From positions 62,001-126,000 of the forward strand of contig NZ_BMKU01000008.1 in the NCBI RefSeq assembly GCF_014644495.1: 64,000 bases of DNA. The letters are read 5' to 3'. Below, in pieces: positions 39,707 to 49,399 of the stretch. The position numbers were made by a program, and so were the translations under genes. This stretch comes from Pseudarthrobacter polychromogenes (lineage in GTDB: Bacteria > Actinomycetota > Actinomycetes > Actinomycetales > Micrococcaceae). How positions within the stretch are numbered: position 1 is the stretch's first letter; every line of letters starts with the position of its first letter. The notes under the pieces were generated by a model that saw nothing but the letters and a program-made list of their open reading frames with translations, was not told the origin of the DNA and did no database searches.

Positions 39707-40602
39707 TATGTTCCCAGCCCGTGACGGACCATGGTGCGAAAAGCGCCGCTGTCGCGGGACCTCAGCAGGGCAGGTATCAGCGACAAAGCGTGCAGTCTGG
39801 AAGTGAGACGCAGCCGCGCAGCCAACTCCGCCCGTCGCCACCCCTGAGCATGGGCAAGGCGCGCGGCCAAAGAGAAATAGTCTCTTTCGCCGGTAAAGCG
39901 AGACCCATCCACAATGAGCCGCGAGGATGCGCTTTCCGTGTGTCGGCGGTATGCGAAGCTTTCCGACGGCACCAGCAGCAGAGATCTTCCCTGCAGGATC
40001 ATGTCCACAATGAGGGCAAGGTCTTGAATAATGGGGAATTCGTCACGGAAGTCAACTGTTCGCACCGAGTCGGTCTTGAAGGTGAGCGAGGGCCAATACA
40101 GCCAGTCGCCGTGCAGGAGACTGCTGGCCAGCTTCTCGCCCGAAAGCAAGAGCGGTGACGTAGACCGGGGTTTGAGGATCCGTTGTTTAACAGTGTCCAC
40201 GAGGGTCTTCACTCGTTGGCCTGCCGCATCGATGACGCGTACGCCCGGCTGGATAATGTCGGCGTCCGGATAGGCGTCGTGTGCTTCCAGAACGGTTTTC
40301 ACGTAGTTGGGCAGGAGGACGTCATCGCAACCAACCACCGCAACCAGTTCTTGCCGCGCCATCTGAATGGACGTCCTGAAACTCTCAGTGATGCCTTCGT
40401 TTTTAGGCTTCTTAAAGTAAGTGATCCGAGGGTCCGCAATTCCGGCCACATATTCCTCAATGGTCGGATCCGGGTAGGCGTCGTCCACAATGGTGAGGAA
40501 CCAACGTGGGTCAGTCTGCGCCAAGACACTGTCGACAGTCAGCTTCATGTAATCAGGGTCGCCCCAGTATGGAACAAAAATATCCAAGGAGGTCTCAGTC
40601 AC
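39706..40602 (-). CDS. Family 2 glycosyltransferase
   Basis: A 298-residue GT2 enzyme. LDIFVPYWGDPDYMKLTVDSVL begins the GT-A fold; LTIVDDAYPDPTIEEYV holds the first acidic site and VAVVGCDDVLLPNYV the DD metal-binding motif. The C-terminal third is basic and probably membrane-associated. It starts with a GTG two bases after the upstream DUF2304 gene, and its stop overlaps the next GT2 gene by one base, so these genes are coupled. The acceptor and donor are unknown. Confidence 0.88.
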   Translation of the reverse strand: MTETSLDIFVPYWGDPDYMKLTVDSVLAQTDPRWFLTIVDDAYPDPTIEEYVAGIADPRITYFKKPKNEGITESFRTSIQMARQELVAVVGCDDVLLPNYVKTVLEAHDAYPDADIIQPGVRVIDAAGQRVKTLVDTVKQRILKPRSTSPLLLSGEKLASSLLHGDWLYWPSLTFKTDSVRTVDFRDEFPIIQDLALIVDMILQGRSLLLVPSESFAYRRHTESASSRLIVDGSRFTGERDYFSLAARLAHAQGWRRAELAARLRLTSRLHALSLIPALLRSRDSGAFRTMVRHGLGT

Positions 40603-40604
40603 TG

Positions 40605-40994
40605 CTACTGACCTTCCGGATCTTGGCTGCCGTTACCCCCACTGACCGGCAATAGGCCGGTAAGCCGCTCCACCTGGATGCGGAGTATTGCAACCTCCTC
40701 CGCCAAGGCACGGGTTTCCTCCTCTACCACGGATATTTCCCACGAAAGGTGCAGGCAAACACCGAGAAGCATGAGGATGCTGAGGATAAACAAAAGGTTG
40801 GAAGGCAGCTGGACGCCAACGACCCTTGCTATATACACCAGAAGCTGGGGAAACGCAGCCAGAACAAGCGTGGCGACTCCAACGACGAGCCACCATATTG
40901 CGTATTTTTCGCGCAGTTTCTTCCGGCGGAGCATCTCAGCTACCAGCCCGACAATTGCCAGAGCCAGAAGAAAAGCGGCGATGTTCGGCATCAT
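40605..40994 (-). CDS. DUF2304 membrane protein
   Basis: A 129-residue protein with three hydrophobic segments (about 3-20, 33-52 and 68-88) and a C-terminal coiled-coil-like stretch (EEETRALAEEVAILRIQVERL). DUF2304 proteins are usually encoded next to DPM1-like GT2 enzymes and are thought to anchor or assist them in polyprenyl-sugar synthesis. That arrangement is present here: the start overlaps the 3' end of the broken GT2 gene (ATGA). Confidence 0.88.
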   Translation of the reverse strand: MMPNIAAFLLALAIVGLVAEMLRRKKLREKYAIWWLVVGVATLVLAAFPQLLVYIARVVGVQLPSNLLFILSILMLLGVCLHLSWEISVVEEETRALAEEVAILRIQVERLTGLLPVSGGNGSQDPEGQ

Positions 40995-41744
40995 TTCTGT
41001 CCTGCCATTGTCTGAAGTGGCAATGCCACGTGGGACCGCCGGCGAGTCAGCGCAAACGCCAGCGCAAAGAACGAGCGACCCAGGTACACCGCCGCCTTAA
41101 TGGGATGGTGACTGGGAGTTCCGCCTTGCCGTGGGCGCATTTCTACCGGCACTTGCGTGACTGAGAGTCCGGAACGAATGGCTACCACCAAGGAGTCGAT
41201 CGTGTCGCCAAGGTACTCCGCCGGGTTAGTGGTCAAGGTACTGGACAATCGCCCTGCTGTTGCCTGCGCGGAAGCCCGAGGTGACGTCCGTGAGAGTCGT
41301 TTTGGCCAGTTTGGAGAGGACAGAGGCCAGAAGTTTCATGGCCCATTTTCGGGGACCCTTCACTGTGTAATCTCCGCGATTGGCGAAACGGGCGCCAATC
41401 GAAATGTCCGCTGATTCCAGGCCGTTGAGTACTTCTCGGATGTTTCTGGGATCGTGCTGCCCGTCCGCGTCAACTTGAATAACCTGACTGTATCCAAGGC
41501 GCTGGGCGTACCGGAACCCGGCCCGCATGGCGCCGCCAACTCCAAGGTTGAAAGGGAGGTTGAGGACTGTAGCGCCCGCGGACGCCGCTATACGAGGGGT
41601 CTCGTCGGTGGAGCCGTCATTCACCACCAGCACATCGTAGGGTTCGTCGAGGGTCAGCACTTCGGCCACAGTTGCCCCTACGCAATCAGCCTCGTTCCAC
41701 GCCGGCATGATGACAAGCACACGGTTGTTTTCCAAATTGCGCAT
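40991..41744 (-). pseudogene. DPM1-like polyprenyl-phosphate glycosyltransferase (GT2), frameshifted
   Basis: The first reading frame (41744 to 41226) has all GT2 core motifs: VLVIMPAWNEADCVGATVAEV, DVLVVNDGSTDETPRIA, VIQVDADGQHDPRNI and DVTSGFRAGNSRAIVQYLDH, then a stop. The second frame (41248 to 40991) continues with PAEYLGDTIDSLVVAIRSGL and the terminal AVYLGRSFFALAFALTRRR. At the junction the coding strand reads GAC CAC TAA CCC GG; removing one A gives GAC CAC TAC CCG GCG, joining the two halves into a normal 250-residue protein. One extra base at 41226-41227 therefore breaks the gene. Genuine mutation or a sequencing indel cannot be told apart here. Confidence 0.88.
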
Positions 41745-41970
41745 ATTATCCCAACTATATCAACGCTGCGATTGGGGCCCGAACCGGGGCCCCGCGCGGA
41801 CAGTGCGGGCATCTTGGGCTGTCATCTAAACGGATCCAGCGTCCCAGCGTCTCGCATCCTAGCGCGAGCATGGCGGTACGAGCGAGTCGGTCCCGTCCGC
41901 AGCTTTGCTGCCGAGCGCCCGGAAGGTGCCGGCCCAATTCCTTCAGTAATGCTTCAATCCCCGAATCCGT

Positions 41971-41983
41971 TAGTGTCGGGTTC
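41971..41983 (+). promoter_or_regulatory. TAGTGT -10 box seven bases before an ATG start
   Basis: TAGTGT at 41971-41976 is followed by CGGGTTC and the ATG at 41984, consistent with a leaderless transcript. No good -35. The 239-bp divergent gap also holds TATAGT on the minus strand (41753-41758) for the DPM1-like gene. Confidence 0.45.
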
Positions 41984-42733
41984 ATGACGAGCGATCAGCC
42001 TCTACCGCCTTATGCCATCCGAGTCAGCGTCTGCATGGCAAGCTACCGCGGCGCGCCATACATCGCGGAGCAACTGCAGTCCATACTCAAGGAGCTTGGC
42101 GCGAACGATGAAGTTGTCATCGTCGACGATGCATCCCCGGACAACACCATCGAAGTCATCCGCTCGATCACTGACCCGAGGATCCGGCTCATCGAGAGTC
42201 CGCAGAACCGTGGGTACGTCCGCTCGTTCGAAGCGGCGGTCGCAGCAAGCCGGGGCGAGTACATCTTCCTTTCAGACCAGGACGATGTCTGGATCCCGGG
42301 AAGGGTCGCAGCCATGGTCGTAGCCCTGGAGTCAGCCCGAGTCGTTGCCTCGAATTTCGAAATGCTTGGTGGCGGTCCGCGGCCATGGATTCCGCGGCTG
42401 CTCCCCGCATGGGACAGGAAACCCATTGCAAATCTGCTTGGCGTGATGATCGGTTACCGCGCCTACTATGGATGCGGGATGGCATTCCGGCGGGACATGG
42501 TGCCCGTCTTCACTCCGATTCCTTCCTACGTGCACGAGTCGCACGATCTCTGGCTGGCTATCTGCGGCAATCTCTCGAGATCCATAACGCACTTGGAAAA
42601 ATCCACCTTGTTAAGGCGGCTGCACGACAGCAATGAAACCCCCGCCGGATTCCGTTCGCTTGGCCGGATCATTGCCGCGCGAGTTATGCTCGCGCGGCTG
42701 ATCCTGGAGGCTAGGCGGCGGCTAAAACGGTAA
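41984..42733 (+). CDS. Family 2 glycosyltransferase
   Basis: A 249-residue GT2 enzyme. IRVSVCMASYRGAPYIAEQL begins the GT-A fold; EVVIVDDASPDNTIEVI and IFLSDQDDVWIPGRV (DQDD motif) are the donor and metal sites, and VHESHDLWLAICGNL resembles the acceptor-side region of rhamnosyl/galactosyl transferases. The protein ends in a basic ARRRLKR tail. I used the ATG at 41984, just after a -10 box; an in-frame ATG 38 codons upstream adds an unconserved, basic stretch. It is divergent from the DPM1-like gene and precedes rfbB by 65 bp. Confidence 0.88.
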   Translation: MTSDQPLPPYAIRVSVCMASYRGAPYIAEQLQSILKELGANDEVVIVDDASPDNTIEVIRSITDPRIRLIESPQNRGYVRSFEAAVAASRGEYIFLSDQDDVWIPGRVAAMVVALESARVVASNFEMLGGGPRPWIPRLLPAWDRKPIANLLGVMIGYRAYYGCGMAFRRDMVPVFTPIPSYVHESHDLWLAICGNLSRSITHLEKSTLLRRLHDSNETPAGFRSLGRIIAARVMLARLILEARRRLKR

Positions 42734-42786
42734 TCCAACCCTGGGCCGCATGACGGGAACCCGCCAACCGCCCACTCGGCAACCGG

Positions 42787-43797
<1,011 letters not shown>

Positions 43798-43800
43798 ACG

Positions 43801-45225
43801 ATGCAGATCGCGTTCTCGAAAAAGCTGACCGCGCACGAAACGCCGATTCCCGGCGTCGTCCTTTACGATCTGCCGGTACATGGCGACAAACGTGGTTGGT
43901 TCAAGGAAAACTGGCAACGGGAAAAGATGGTGGCCCTTGGGCTGCCGGACTTCCGCCCCGTCCAGAACAACGTCTCCTTCAACGAGAAGGCCGGTACCAC
44001 GCGCGGCATCCACGCCGAACCGTGGGACAAGTTCATCTCGGTGGCCACCGGGCGGATCTTCGGCGCATGGGTGGACCTCCGCGAAGGCCCGTCGTTCGGT
44101 GCAGTTTTCACCGCTGAACTGGACCCCAGCCAGGCGATCTTCATTCCGCGCGGCGTGGGCAACGCTTTCCAGACCTTGGAAGACAACACGGCCTACACCT
44201 ACCTGGTCAACGACCATTGGTCAGCGGATGCCCAAGGCCAATACACCTTCCTGAACCTCGCGGACGAGACGGCGGCGATCAGCTGGCCAGTGCCGCTGGA
44301 GGAAGCAGAACTGTCCGAGAAGGACAAGGCGCACCCCCGCCTCTCGGATGTTGTACCGATGCCGCTCAAGAAGATCCTCGTCGTAGGTGCAGACGGTCAG
44401 CTGGGCAAGGCGCTGCGGAAACTGTACGACGCAGACGCAACCGTTGAGTTCGCCGGGCGCGCCGGCTTCGATCTGGACAGCGAAGCGTCCTTCACGGAGC
44501 GGAACTGGAAGAACTACTCGACGATTATCAATGCCGCCGCCTACACCGCGGTCGACACCGCGGAAACAGCGGAGGGCCGGGCGGCCGCCTGGTCCGTCAA
44601 CGTTGCCGCCGTCGCAAGGCTGGCCCGCGCCGCCGTCGAACATGACCTTACCCTGGTGCACGTCTCATCCGACTACGTCTTTGATGGTGCCCGGGAGCGC
44701 CATGGCGAAACTGAACCCTTCACCCCTCTGGGTGTGTATGGCCAGACCAAGGCCGCAGGGGACGCCGTGGTCAGTGTGGTTCCCCGCCACTACATCGTGC
44801 GGACCAGCTGGGTTATCGGTGAGGGCAACAACTTCGTGCGGACCATGGCATCCCTCGCTGGCCGAGGCATCGAGCCGTCCGTGGTCAACGACCAGGTTGG
44901 CAGGCTCAGCTTCACCGAAGACATCGCAGCGGGCATCCGACATCTCCTGGAATCCGAGGCAGAGTACGGAACGTACAACCTCAGCAATGACGGGGAACCG
45001 CAGTCGTGGGCTCAGGTAGCCCGCGATGTTTTCGAGCTGTCGGGGCGTGGGCGTGATGCCGTTACAGGTGTCAGCACGGAGGAATACTTCCGCGGCAAGG
45101 CTGCAGCTCCTCGACCACTCAACAGCGCTCTGGATCTCGGCAAGATTAAGGTGTCTGGTTTCGAGCCCCGACCTGCCCGGGATGCCCTGAAAGCGTATCT
45201 CGGCCAGCAGGCACGGGCGGAATAG
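43801..45225 (+). CDS. Fused dTDP-4-dehydrorhamnose 3,5-epimerase / reductase (RmlC-RmlD)
   Basis: A 474-residue bifunctional enzyme. Residues 1-185 are an RmlC cupin: HGDKRGWFKENW, NNVSFNEKAGTTRGIHAEPW (catalytic His) and VGNAFQTLEDNTAYTYLV. Residues 195-474 are RmlD: KKILVVGADGQLGKALRKL (NADPH site), NAAAYTAVDTAE, VSSDYVFDG and YGQTKAAGD (YxxxK). One protein therefore carries out the last two steps to dTDP-L-rhamnose. Both halves look complete. Such fusions occur in Micrococcaceae and related actinobacteria. It is 3 bp downstream of rfbB and 12 bp upstream of the GT2-GT4 gene. Confidence 0.95.
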   Translation: MQIAFSKKLTAHETPIPGVVLYDLPVHGDKRGWFKENWQREKMVALGLPDFRPVQNNVSFNEKAGTTRGIHAEPWDKFISVATGRIFGAWVDLREGPSFGAVFTAELDPSQAIFIPRGVGNAFQTLEDNTAYTYLVNDHWSADAQGQYTFLNLADETAAISWPVPLEEAELSEKDKAHPRLSDVVPMPLKKILVVGADGQLGKALRKLYDADATVEFAGRAGFDLDSEASFTERNWKNYSTIINAAAYTAVDTAETAEGRAAAWSVNVAAVARLARAAVEHDLTLVHVSSDYVFDGARERHGETEPFTPLGVYGQTKAAGDAVVSVVPRHYIVRTSWVIGEGNNFVRTMASLAGRGIEPSVVNDQVGRLSFTEDIAAGIRHLLESEAEYGTYNLSNDGEPQSWAQVARDVFELSGRGRDAVTGVSTEEYFRGKAAAPRPLNSALDLGKIKVSGFEPRPARDALKAYLGQQARAE

Positions 45226-45237
45226 CGGTAAGACCTC

Positions 45238-47418
45238 ATGCCCTTTGATGCCAATTCTTTCGGCGTGGTCGCACTCGCGGCTTATCAGCCTGACCTGGAG
45301 CTCTTCGCTGCCCAGCTGCGGTCGATTCAGCAACAGACTCATTCGAATTTTCTGTGCGTCATCTCGGCAGATGGCGGATCAGAGCAAATCCGCGACTTCG
45401 TTGACCAAGAGTTGCCTGGCGACGAGCGCTTCCAGGTCATTGGCTTCGAGGACAGGCTGGGCTTTTTTGGAAACTTCGAGAGGGCACTTCGGAATGTCCC
45501 TTCCGAAGCCGAATGGGTGGCGCTTTCTGACCAGGACGACTATTGGTATCCATCCAAGCTCGAGGTGATGCTTCCGCACCTGCAAAACGCAAGCCTCGTG
45601 TCCGGGCAAGCACGGGTGATCAGACTTCCCGGTAATGAAGTGATCACCTCCTCCACCCAAAGGAAGAATGTTGATCTCGACGCGCTGCTGGCCCAGAACC
45701 AGGTGACAGGCAGCTTGGCTGTTTTTCGGTCTGATTTGTTGGACTTGGCGCTGCCTTTTCCGCGGCTGAACACTGTCTCCCAGGTTCATGACCACTGGCT
45801 GGCGGTTTGTGCGAAATCCTCGGGGGGAGTCGCGATCCTGGGTGACGTTGTCCAGGATTACGTACAACACGGAGGAAACGTGTTAGGCGAGGTGGGCGCA
45901 CAGAAAAGCATTTTTGCCTCCTTCCAACACCTGGTTGCTCTTTCCAGAAAATATGAAGGCAGCGCAAGCCCAATTTCGATCCTGAAAACAGCGCATGGGT
46001 TGAGCTTCGGGTGGCGCAGGGTGATGGCGGACACTCTCTTTGCGCGGGTGACGCCAGCTGTCCGCGGATTTGAAGCAGGCATTGCCCCTTTCCGAAGCGG
46101 ACATCGGTGGACGACGACGTTGAGGACCCTGGTCACAGGGCTGCAGCGAGGGGATATCGCCGTGCCCTGTTTCGTAGAGTTCCTGGCGGGCATGCCACTA
46201 GAGTTGGTCAACCGTGGCAAACGCTTGGTGACCCGCCCAGGCCAAACTGGGAAAGCTGAGAAGAATGTGTTGTTGACAAAGCTATTACGGAGAGAAGTGC
46301 CGAACGATAAGAAGCAGTCCCAAGTTTCAAATTTGGGTGCCACGTCGTCCTATCGAGGAAAGATAGCGATTGTTCTCCCCGGGTTCAGTAAGTACCCTAT
46401 CGGCGGCTACAAAGTGGTCTACGGCTACGCGAATTTCCTGGCCGGGCGGGGATATGAGGTGACGTTGATTCACGCATTACTTCTGTGGGGCGCCAAGCGC
46501 CGGGACAAAGACTTCCGGCGACCTATCTCATCCGTCATTTCTGGGCTGCGCCCGTTTCGCAAGCCGAAATGGGTGGACTTGGACACGAGGATCCGATCCT
46601 ATACGCTGCCCTATTTGATGCCCGCAATGCTGCCCAGGACTGACTACCTCGTGGCCACGGAAGTTCAGACGGCGAAGCTTGTTGAAAAAGCAGCGCGGCG
46701 GCAGGGAATTCCTGCGTCCTACTTCATCCAACACTATGAGGACTGGTCCGCTGATCCTGAATTTATTGATGCGACCTGGAAACTCCCCATAAGAAAAATC
46801 GTTATCGCTCCTTGGCTGCAAGCCCACATGAGGTCATTGGGGGAGGAATGCGATCTCGTTCCGAACGGTATCGACCCCGAGGAATTCCCGGCGGGGCCTC
46901 CGCTCAGCGAACGTGCCTACGACATCTGTGCCATGATTTCCGATGTTCCCTGGAAGAGGGCGGACCTTGTGGTCCAGGTTCTGAACTCGCAAGTCAGCAA
47001 CAAATCAGGAGTCCGCGCTATAACTTTCGGTACGGGTGAAAGGCCCATTTCTCTTCACTCGGCCGTGAAGTACATCAAGAATCCGACTAAAGCGGAGATT
47101 CGATCTGCGTATCAATCATCCAAACTTTATCTCTGCGCCAGCGACGGAGAAGGTTGGCACCTGCCGCCTGCAGAAGCGATGTCCAGCGGATGCGCAGTGG
47201 TCTCCACTGATATTGGTGGCGTGAGGGCCTATGCGGAGAACGGTGCTCTGTTTTCTCGCGTGGGTGATGCTTCCGGCCTTGAACAGAACATTGAGCTCCT
47301 TCTCAATGACCACCAGCTGGCTGAGAAGTTAGCCGCACGAGGTCTGTCTGACATGAGAGAAAACAGCCCAACGAAGGCGGCAGCTAATTTTGAGGCAGCG
47401 GTAACCCGTGGCGCCTAG
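45238..47418 (+). CDS. Two-domain glycosyltransferase, GT2 plus GT4
   Basis: A 726-residue protein. Residues 1-230 are a GT2 domain (VVALAAYQPDLELFAAQLRS, WVALSDQDDYWYPSKLEV with the DQDD motif). After a linker, residues about 375-726 form a GT-B fold: KIAIVLPGFSKYPIGGYKVV and LYLCASDGEGWHLPPAEAMSSG, the GT4 donor-site pattern with its ExE-like acidic pair. The second half resembles WsaF-type rhamnosyltransferases. The protein probably adds two sugars to the growing polymer. Base composition is lower in GC than the housekeeping flanks. Start ATG at 45238, 12 bp after rfbC-rfbD. Confidence 0.88.
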   Translation: MPFDANSFGVVALAAYQPDLELFAAQLRSIQQQTHSNFLCVISADGGSEQIRDFVDQELPGDERFQVIGFEDRLGFFGNFERALRNVPSEAEWVALSDQDDYWYPSKLEVMLPHLQNASLVSGQARVIRLPGNEVITSSTQRKNVDLDALLAQNQVTGSLAVFRSDLLDLALPFPRLNTVSQVHDHWLAVCAKSSGGVAILGDVVQDYVQHGGNVLGEVGAQKSIFASFQHLVALSRKYEGSASPISILKTAHGLSFGWRRVMADTLFARVTPAVRGFEAGIAPFRSGHRWTTTLRTLVTGLQRGDIAVPCFVEFLAGMPLELVNRGKRLVTRPGQTGKAEKNVLLTKLLRREVPNDKKQSQVSNLGATSSYRGKIAIVLPGFSKYPIGGYKVVYGYANFLAGRGYEVTLIHALLLWGAKRRDKDFRRPISSVISGLRPFRKPKWVDLDTRIRSYTLPYLMPAMLPRTDYLVATEVQTAKLVEKAARRQGIPASYFIQHYEDWSADPEFIDATWKLPIRKIVIAPWLQAHMRSLGEECDLVPNGIDPEEFPAGPPLSERAYDICAMISDVPWKRADLVVQVLNSQVSNKSGVRAITFGTGERPISLHSAVKYIKNPTKAEIRSAYQSSKLYLCASDGEGWHLPPAEAMSSGCAVVSTDIGGVRAYAENGALFSRVGDASGLEQNIELLLNDHQLAEKLAARGLSDMRENSPTKAAANFEAAVTRGA

Positions 47419-47433
47419 GGGTTGGTCCTCCCA

Positions 47434-48687
47434 ATGAGCAGGACTTTACTGCTAAAGCGTTTCGCAGGCTTCACATTCGTGCCGTTGGTGGGAACTCTTG
47501 CCCCCTTGCTCCTATTGCCAATTGCTGCGCGCGTCGGTGGAGTAGACGGATGGTACAGCTTGTCTGTTGGGCAGGCGGTTGGCACTTTTGGAAGCATTGT
47601 TATCACCTACGGCTGGAATGTCCTCGGCCCCGCCCTAGTTGCAAAATCAAGTGACGAGGCTTTTAGGCACAAGCTGTGGGCCGAGTCGCTCGGCGAGCGG
47701 CTACTTCTTTCTACAGTTGTTCTCCCGGTAGCTGGTGTTATCTCGTGGGCCTTAGGTGCGGAGGGTTACAAACCCTTTACGGTCGCCATGGCGCTTGCTT
47801 TCTGCCTAAATGGCTTGACGCCCAACTGGTTTTTTATTGGTGCTGGAGATCCCAGGGGACTCGCTCTTTATGAGATGTTTCCCCGCTTGGTAGCCACGCT
47901 GTTGGCGGCTGTGCTCATCTTCATCACCCAATCACTTTGGTCGTACCCTGTCCTGTGGATATTGTCGTCCATTGTGGGCCCGATTGCGGTACAGCGGAAG
48001 TTCCAATGGCCCTCGCTTTATGTGGGGCGGAGTTTTACCGAAATCCTCCGTGGCCTGCGGGCCAGGCTGGGTGTAGCAGGTATCGACGCCCTTGGTGGAG
48101 TATACGTATCTGCTCCCGTTCCGGTGGCAGGAGCAACAGGGAGTGCGTCAGTCGCCGGCAGCGTCGCCTCTTCTGACAAGCTTTACCGCTTCGCGCTTAT
48201 CACGGTGACAACACTCGGAAATACTTTGCAAGCATGGACTCTGGACCCTGCCGCGGAGAGTCCCAGACGGCGACATATGGGAGCAATTGGCGCTCACTCG
48301 CTCCTGGGATTATTTGGAATGCTTGGATTGGGACTTTTGGGTGAATTCGGTACCGAAATTCTGTTCGGCGAGGCCGTCAAGGCTGATTCACTAACCATGT
48401 GGTTCTACGGTGGTGCGTTCTTTGCTGTGTCTGTGTCAACGCCCCTGATCAGAAACATACTGGTCCCGTCCCTAAAGACCCGTTTCGTTCTTGCCGGGAC
48501 GGCCGTTGGAGCATTGTCGGGAGTTATAGCCATGTATTTGCTCGGTCAGATGTTCGGAGCCACGGGAGTAGCTGCAGGATTCATGCTAAGCGAACTGCTG
48601 TTGGTGATGGTTATTTTGCCCCCGTCCCTCAGACACCTTTCGCGCATTCCACGTACTGGTTCCAGGCCATCCGTGATTTCAGGGTAA
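47434..48687 (+). CDS. Wzx-type polysaccharide flippase
   Basis: A 417-residue membrane protein of the MATE/MVF (oligosaccharide flippase) type with about 12 hydrophobic segments. FAGFTFVPLVGTLAPLLLLPIAARVGGVDGW is the first helix pair, FCLNGLTPNWFFIGAGDPRGLALYEMFPRL is the family hallmark (TPNWFFIG), and SSDKLYRFALITVTTLGNTLQAW marks the middle. It should move lipid-linked repeat units across the membrane. No Wzy polymerase was recognised next to it. I chose the ATG at 47434; a TTG four codons earlier is also open. Codon use is AT-richer than the flanks. Confidence 0.9.
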   Translation: MSRTLLLKRFAGFTFVPLVGTLAPLLLLPIAARVGGVDGWYSLSVGQAVGTFGSIVITYGWNVLGPALVAKSSDEAFRHKLWAESLGERLLLSTVVLPVAGVISWALGAEGYKPFTVAMALAFCLNGLTPNWFFIGAGDPRGLALYEMFPRLVATLLAAVLIFITQSLWSYPVLWILSSIVGPIAVQRKFQWPSLYVGRSFTEILRGLRARLGVAGIDALGGVYVSAPVPVAGATGSASVAGSVASSDKLYRFALITVTTLGNTLQAWTLDPAAESPRRRHMGAIGAHSLLGLFGMLGLGLLGEFGTEILFGEAVKADSLTMWFYGGAFFAVSVSTPLIRNILVPSLKTRFVLAGTAVGALSGVIAMYLLGQMFGATGVAAGFMLSELLLVMVILPPSLRHLSRIPRTGSRPSVISG

Positions 48688-49399
48688 CTCGTCAGGCCCA
48701 CGAAGGTCCCACGTCGACTTTGACCTCCCTGTATTTCGAGTGCGTTTGTGGTCGGCGTAATCTGCTTTCCAGGGGTCCGGTTCCCTGGACTGTACGGGTC
48801 ACCCCTAAGAGGAGTTCCTCATCACCGTTGCAGCCCTCGCCGACGTTCTCCGCAGGTGTAGCGGGTTTAGATCCGCCCTGCGCCTCTGAGGGTTTCAAAG
48901 GGCTGGTGGTCATTCTAGCGTCTGTGAGAGCCCTGCGGGGCGGAGAAATCGCGGGTCAATTCCAAGGTAGTCAGCGGACCGAACATTCAATGAAGCATTT
49001 TCGGACGAACAGCAAGTCCCTGGCGCGCTTGTTGTCCGGTTCTGTACTCGGGCGCGGACCGGAATCGGAGTACATCAATGCGCAGCAGCTGGGGATGACT
49101 GCGTCCACAAACGAATCCCGCAGCCCGCTCTTGGAGCGGGCACGGGCCTGCACCCGCGGGGTGGGTCCGAAGAACGGTGACGGCCGTGCGCTGACTCTTC
49201 GCTATCCCGTGGCTTGTGAAACAGGGCACGGCCACCGGCAACAGAGAGATCACGAAGGCCGTCCTACTCCAGGCTTACTCAGGCGCCATCCCAGCAGAGC
49301 TATTGCGCCCCTTTGGCTTCGACACCACGAAGTCAAAGGGGCGCCGCCACAAAGGCAGGCATGGGAGGGAATTATTGACCACACCCTTAGCAGCTGTAA
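48688..49399. other. 712-bp region without a supported gene
   Basis: It lies between the convergent flippase and GH25 lysozyme genes. ORFs up to several hundred codons cross it, but they overlap flanking genes in other frames and give low-complexity products without family resemblance. It holds three inverted repeats: CCAGGG/CCCTGG (48770-48789), CCCGCTC/GAGCGGG (49124-49140) and a 17-bp stem (49305-49344). It may be an eroded remnant of a former gene or mobile element; no transposase motif could be read. Confidence 0.55.
49305..49344 (-). terminator. Terminator hairpin downstream of the GH25 gene
   Basis: A 17-bp stem (49305-49321 with 49328-49344, one G-T pair) and a 6-nt loop lie 56 bp beyond the GH25 stop codon. 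No T-tract follows on the minus strand, as often in high-GC actinobacteria. Confidence 0.65.
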
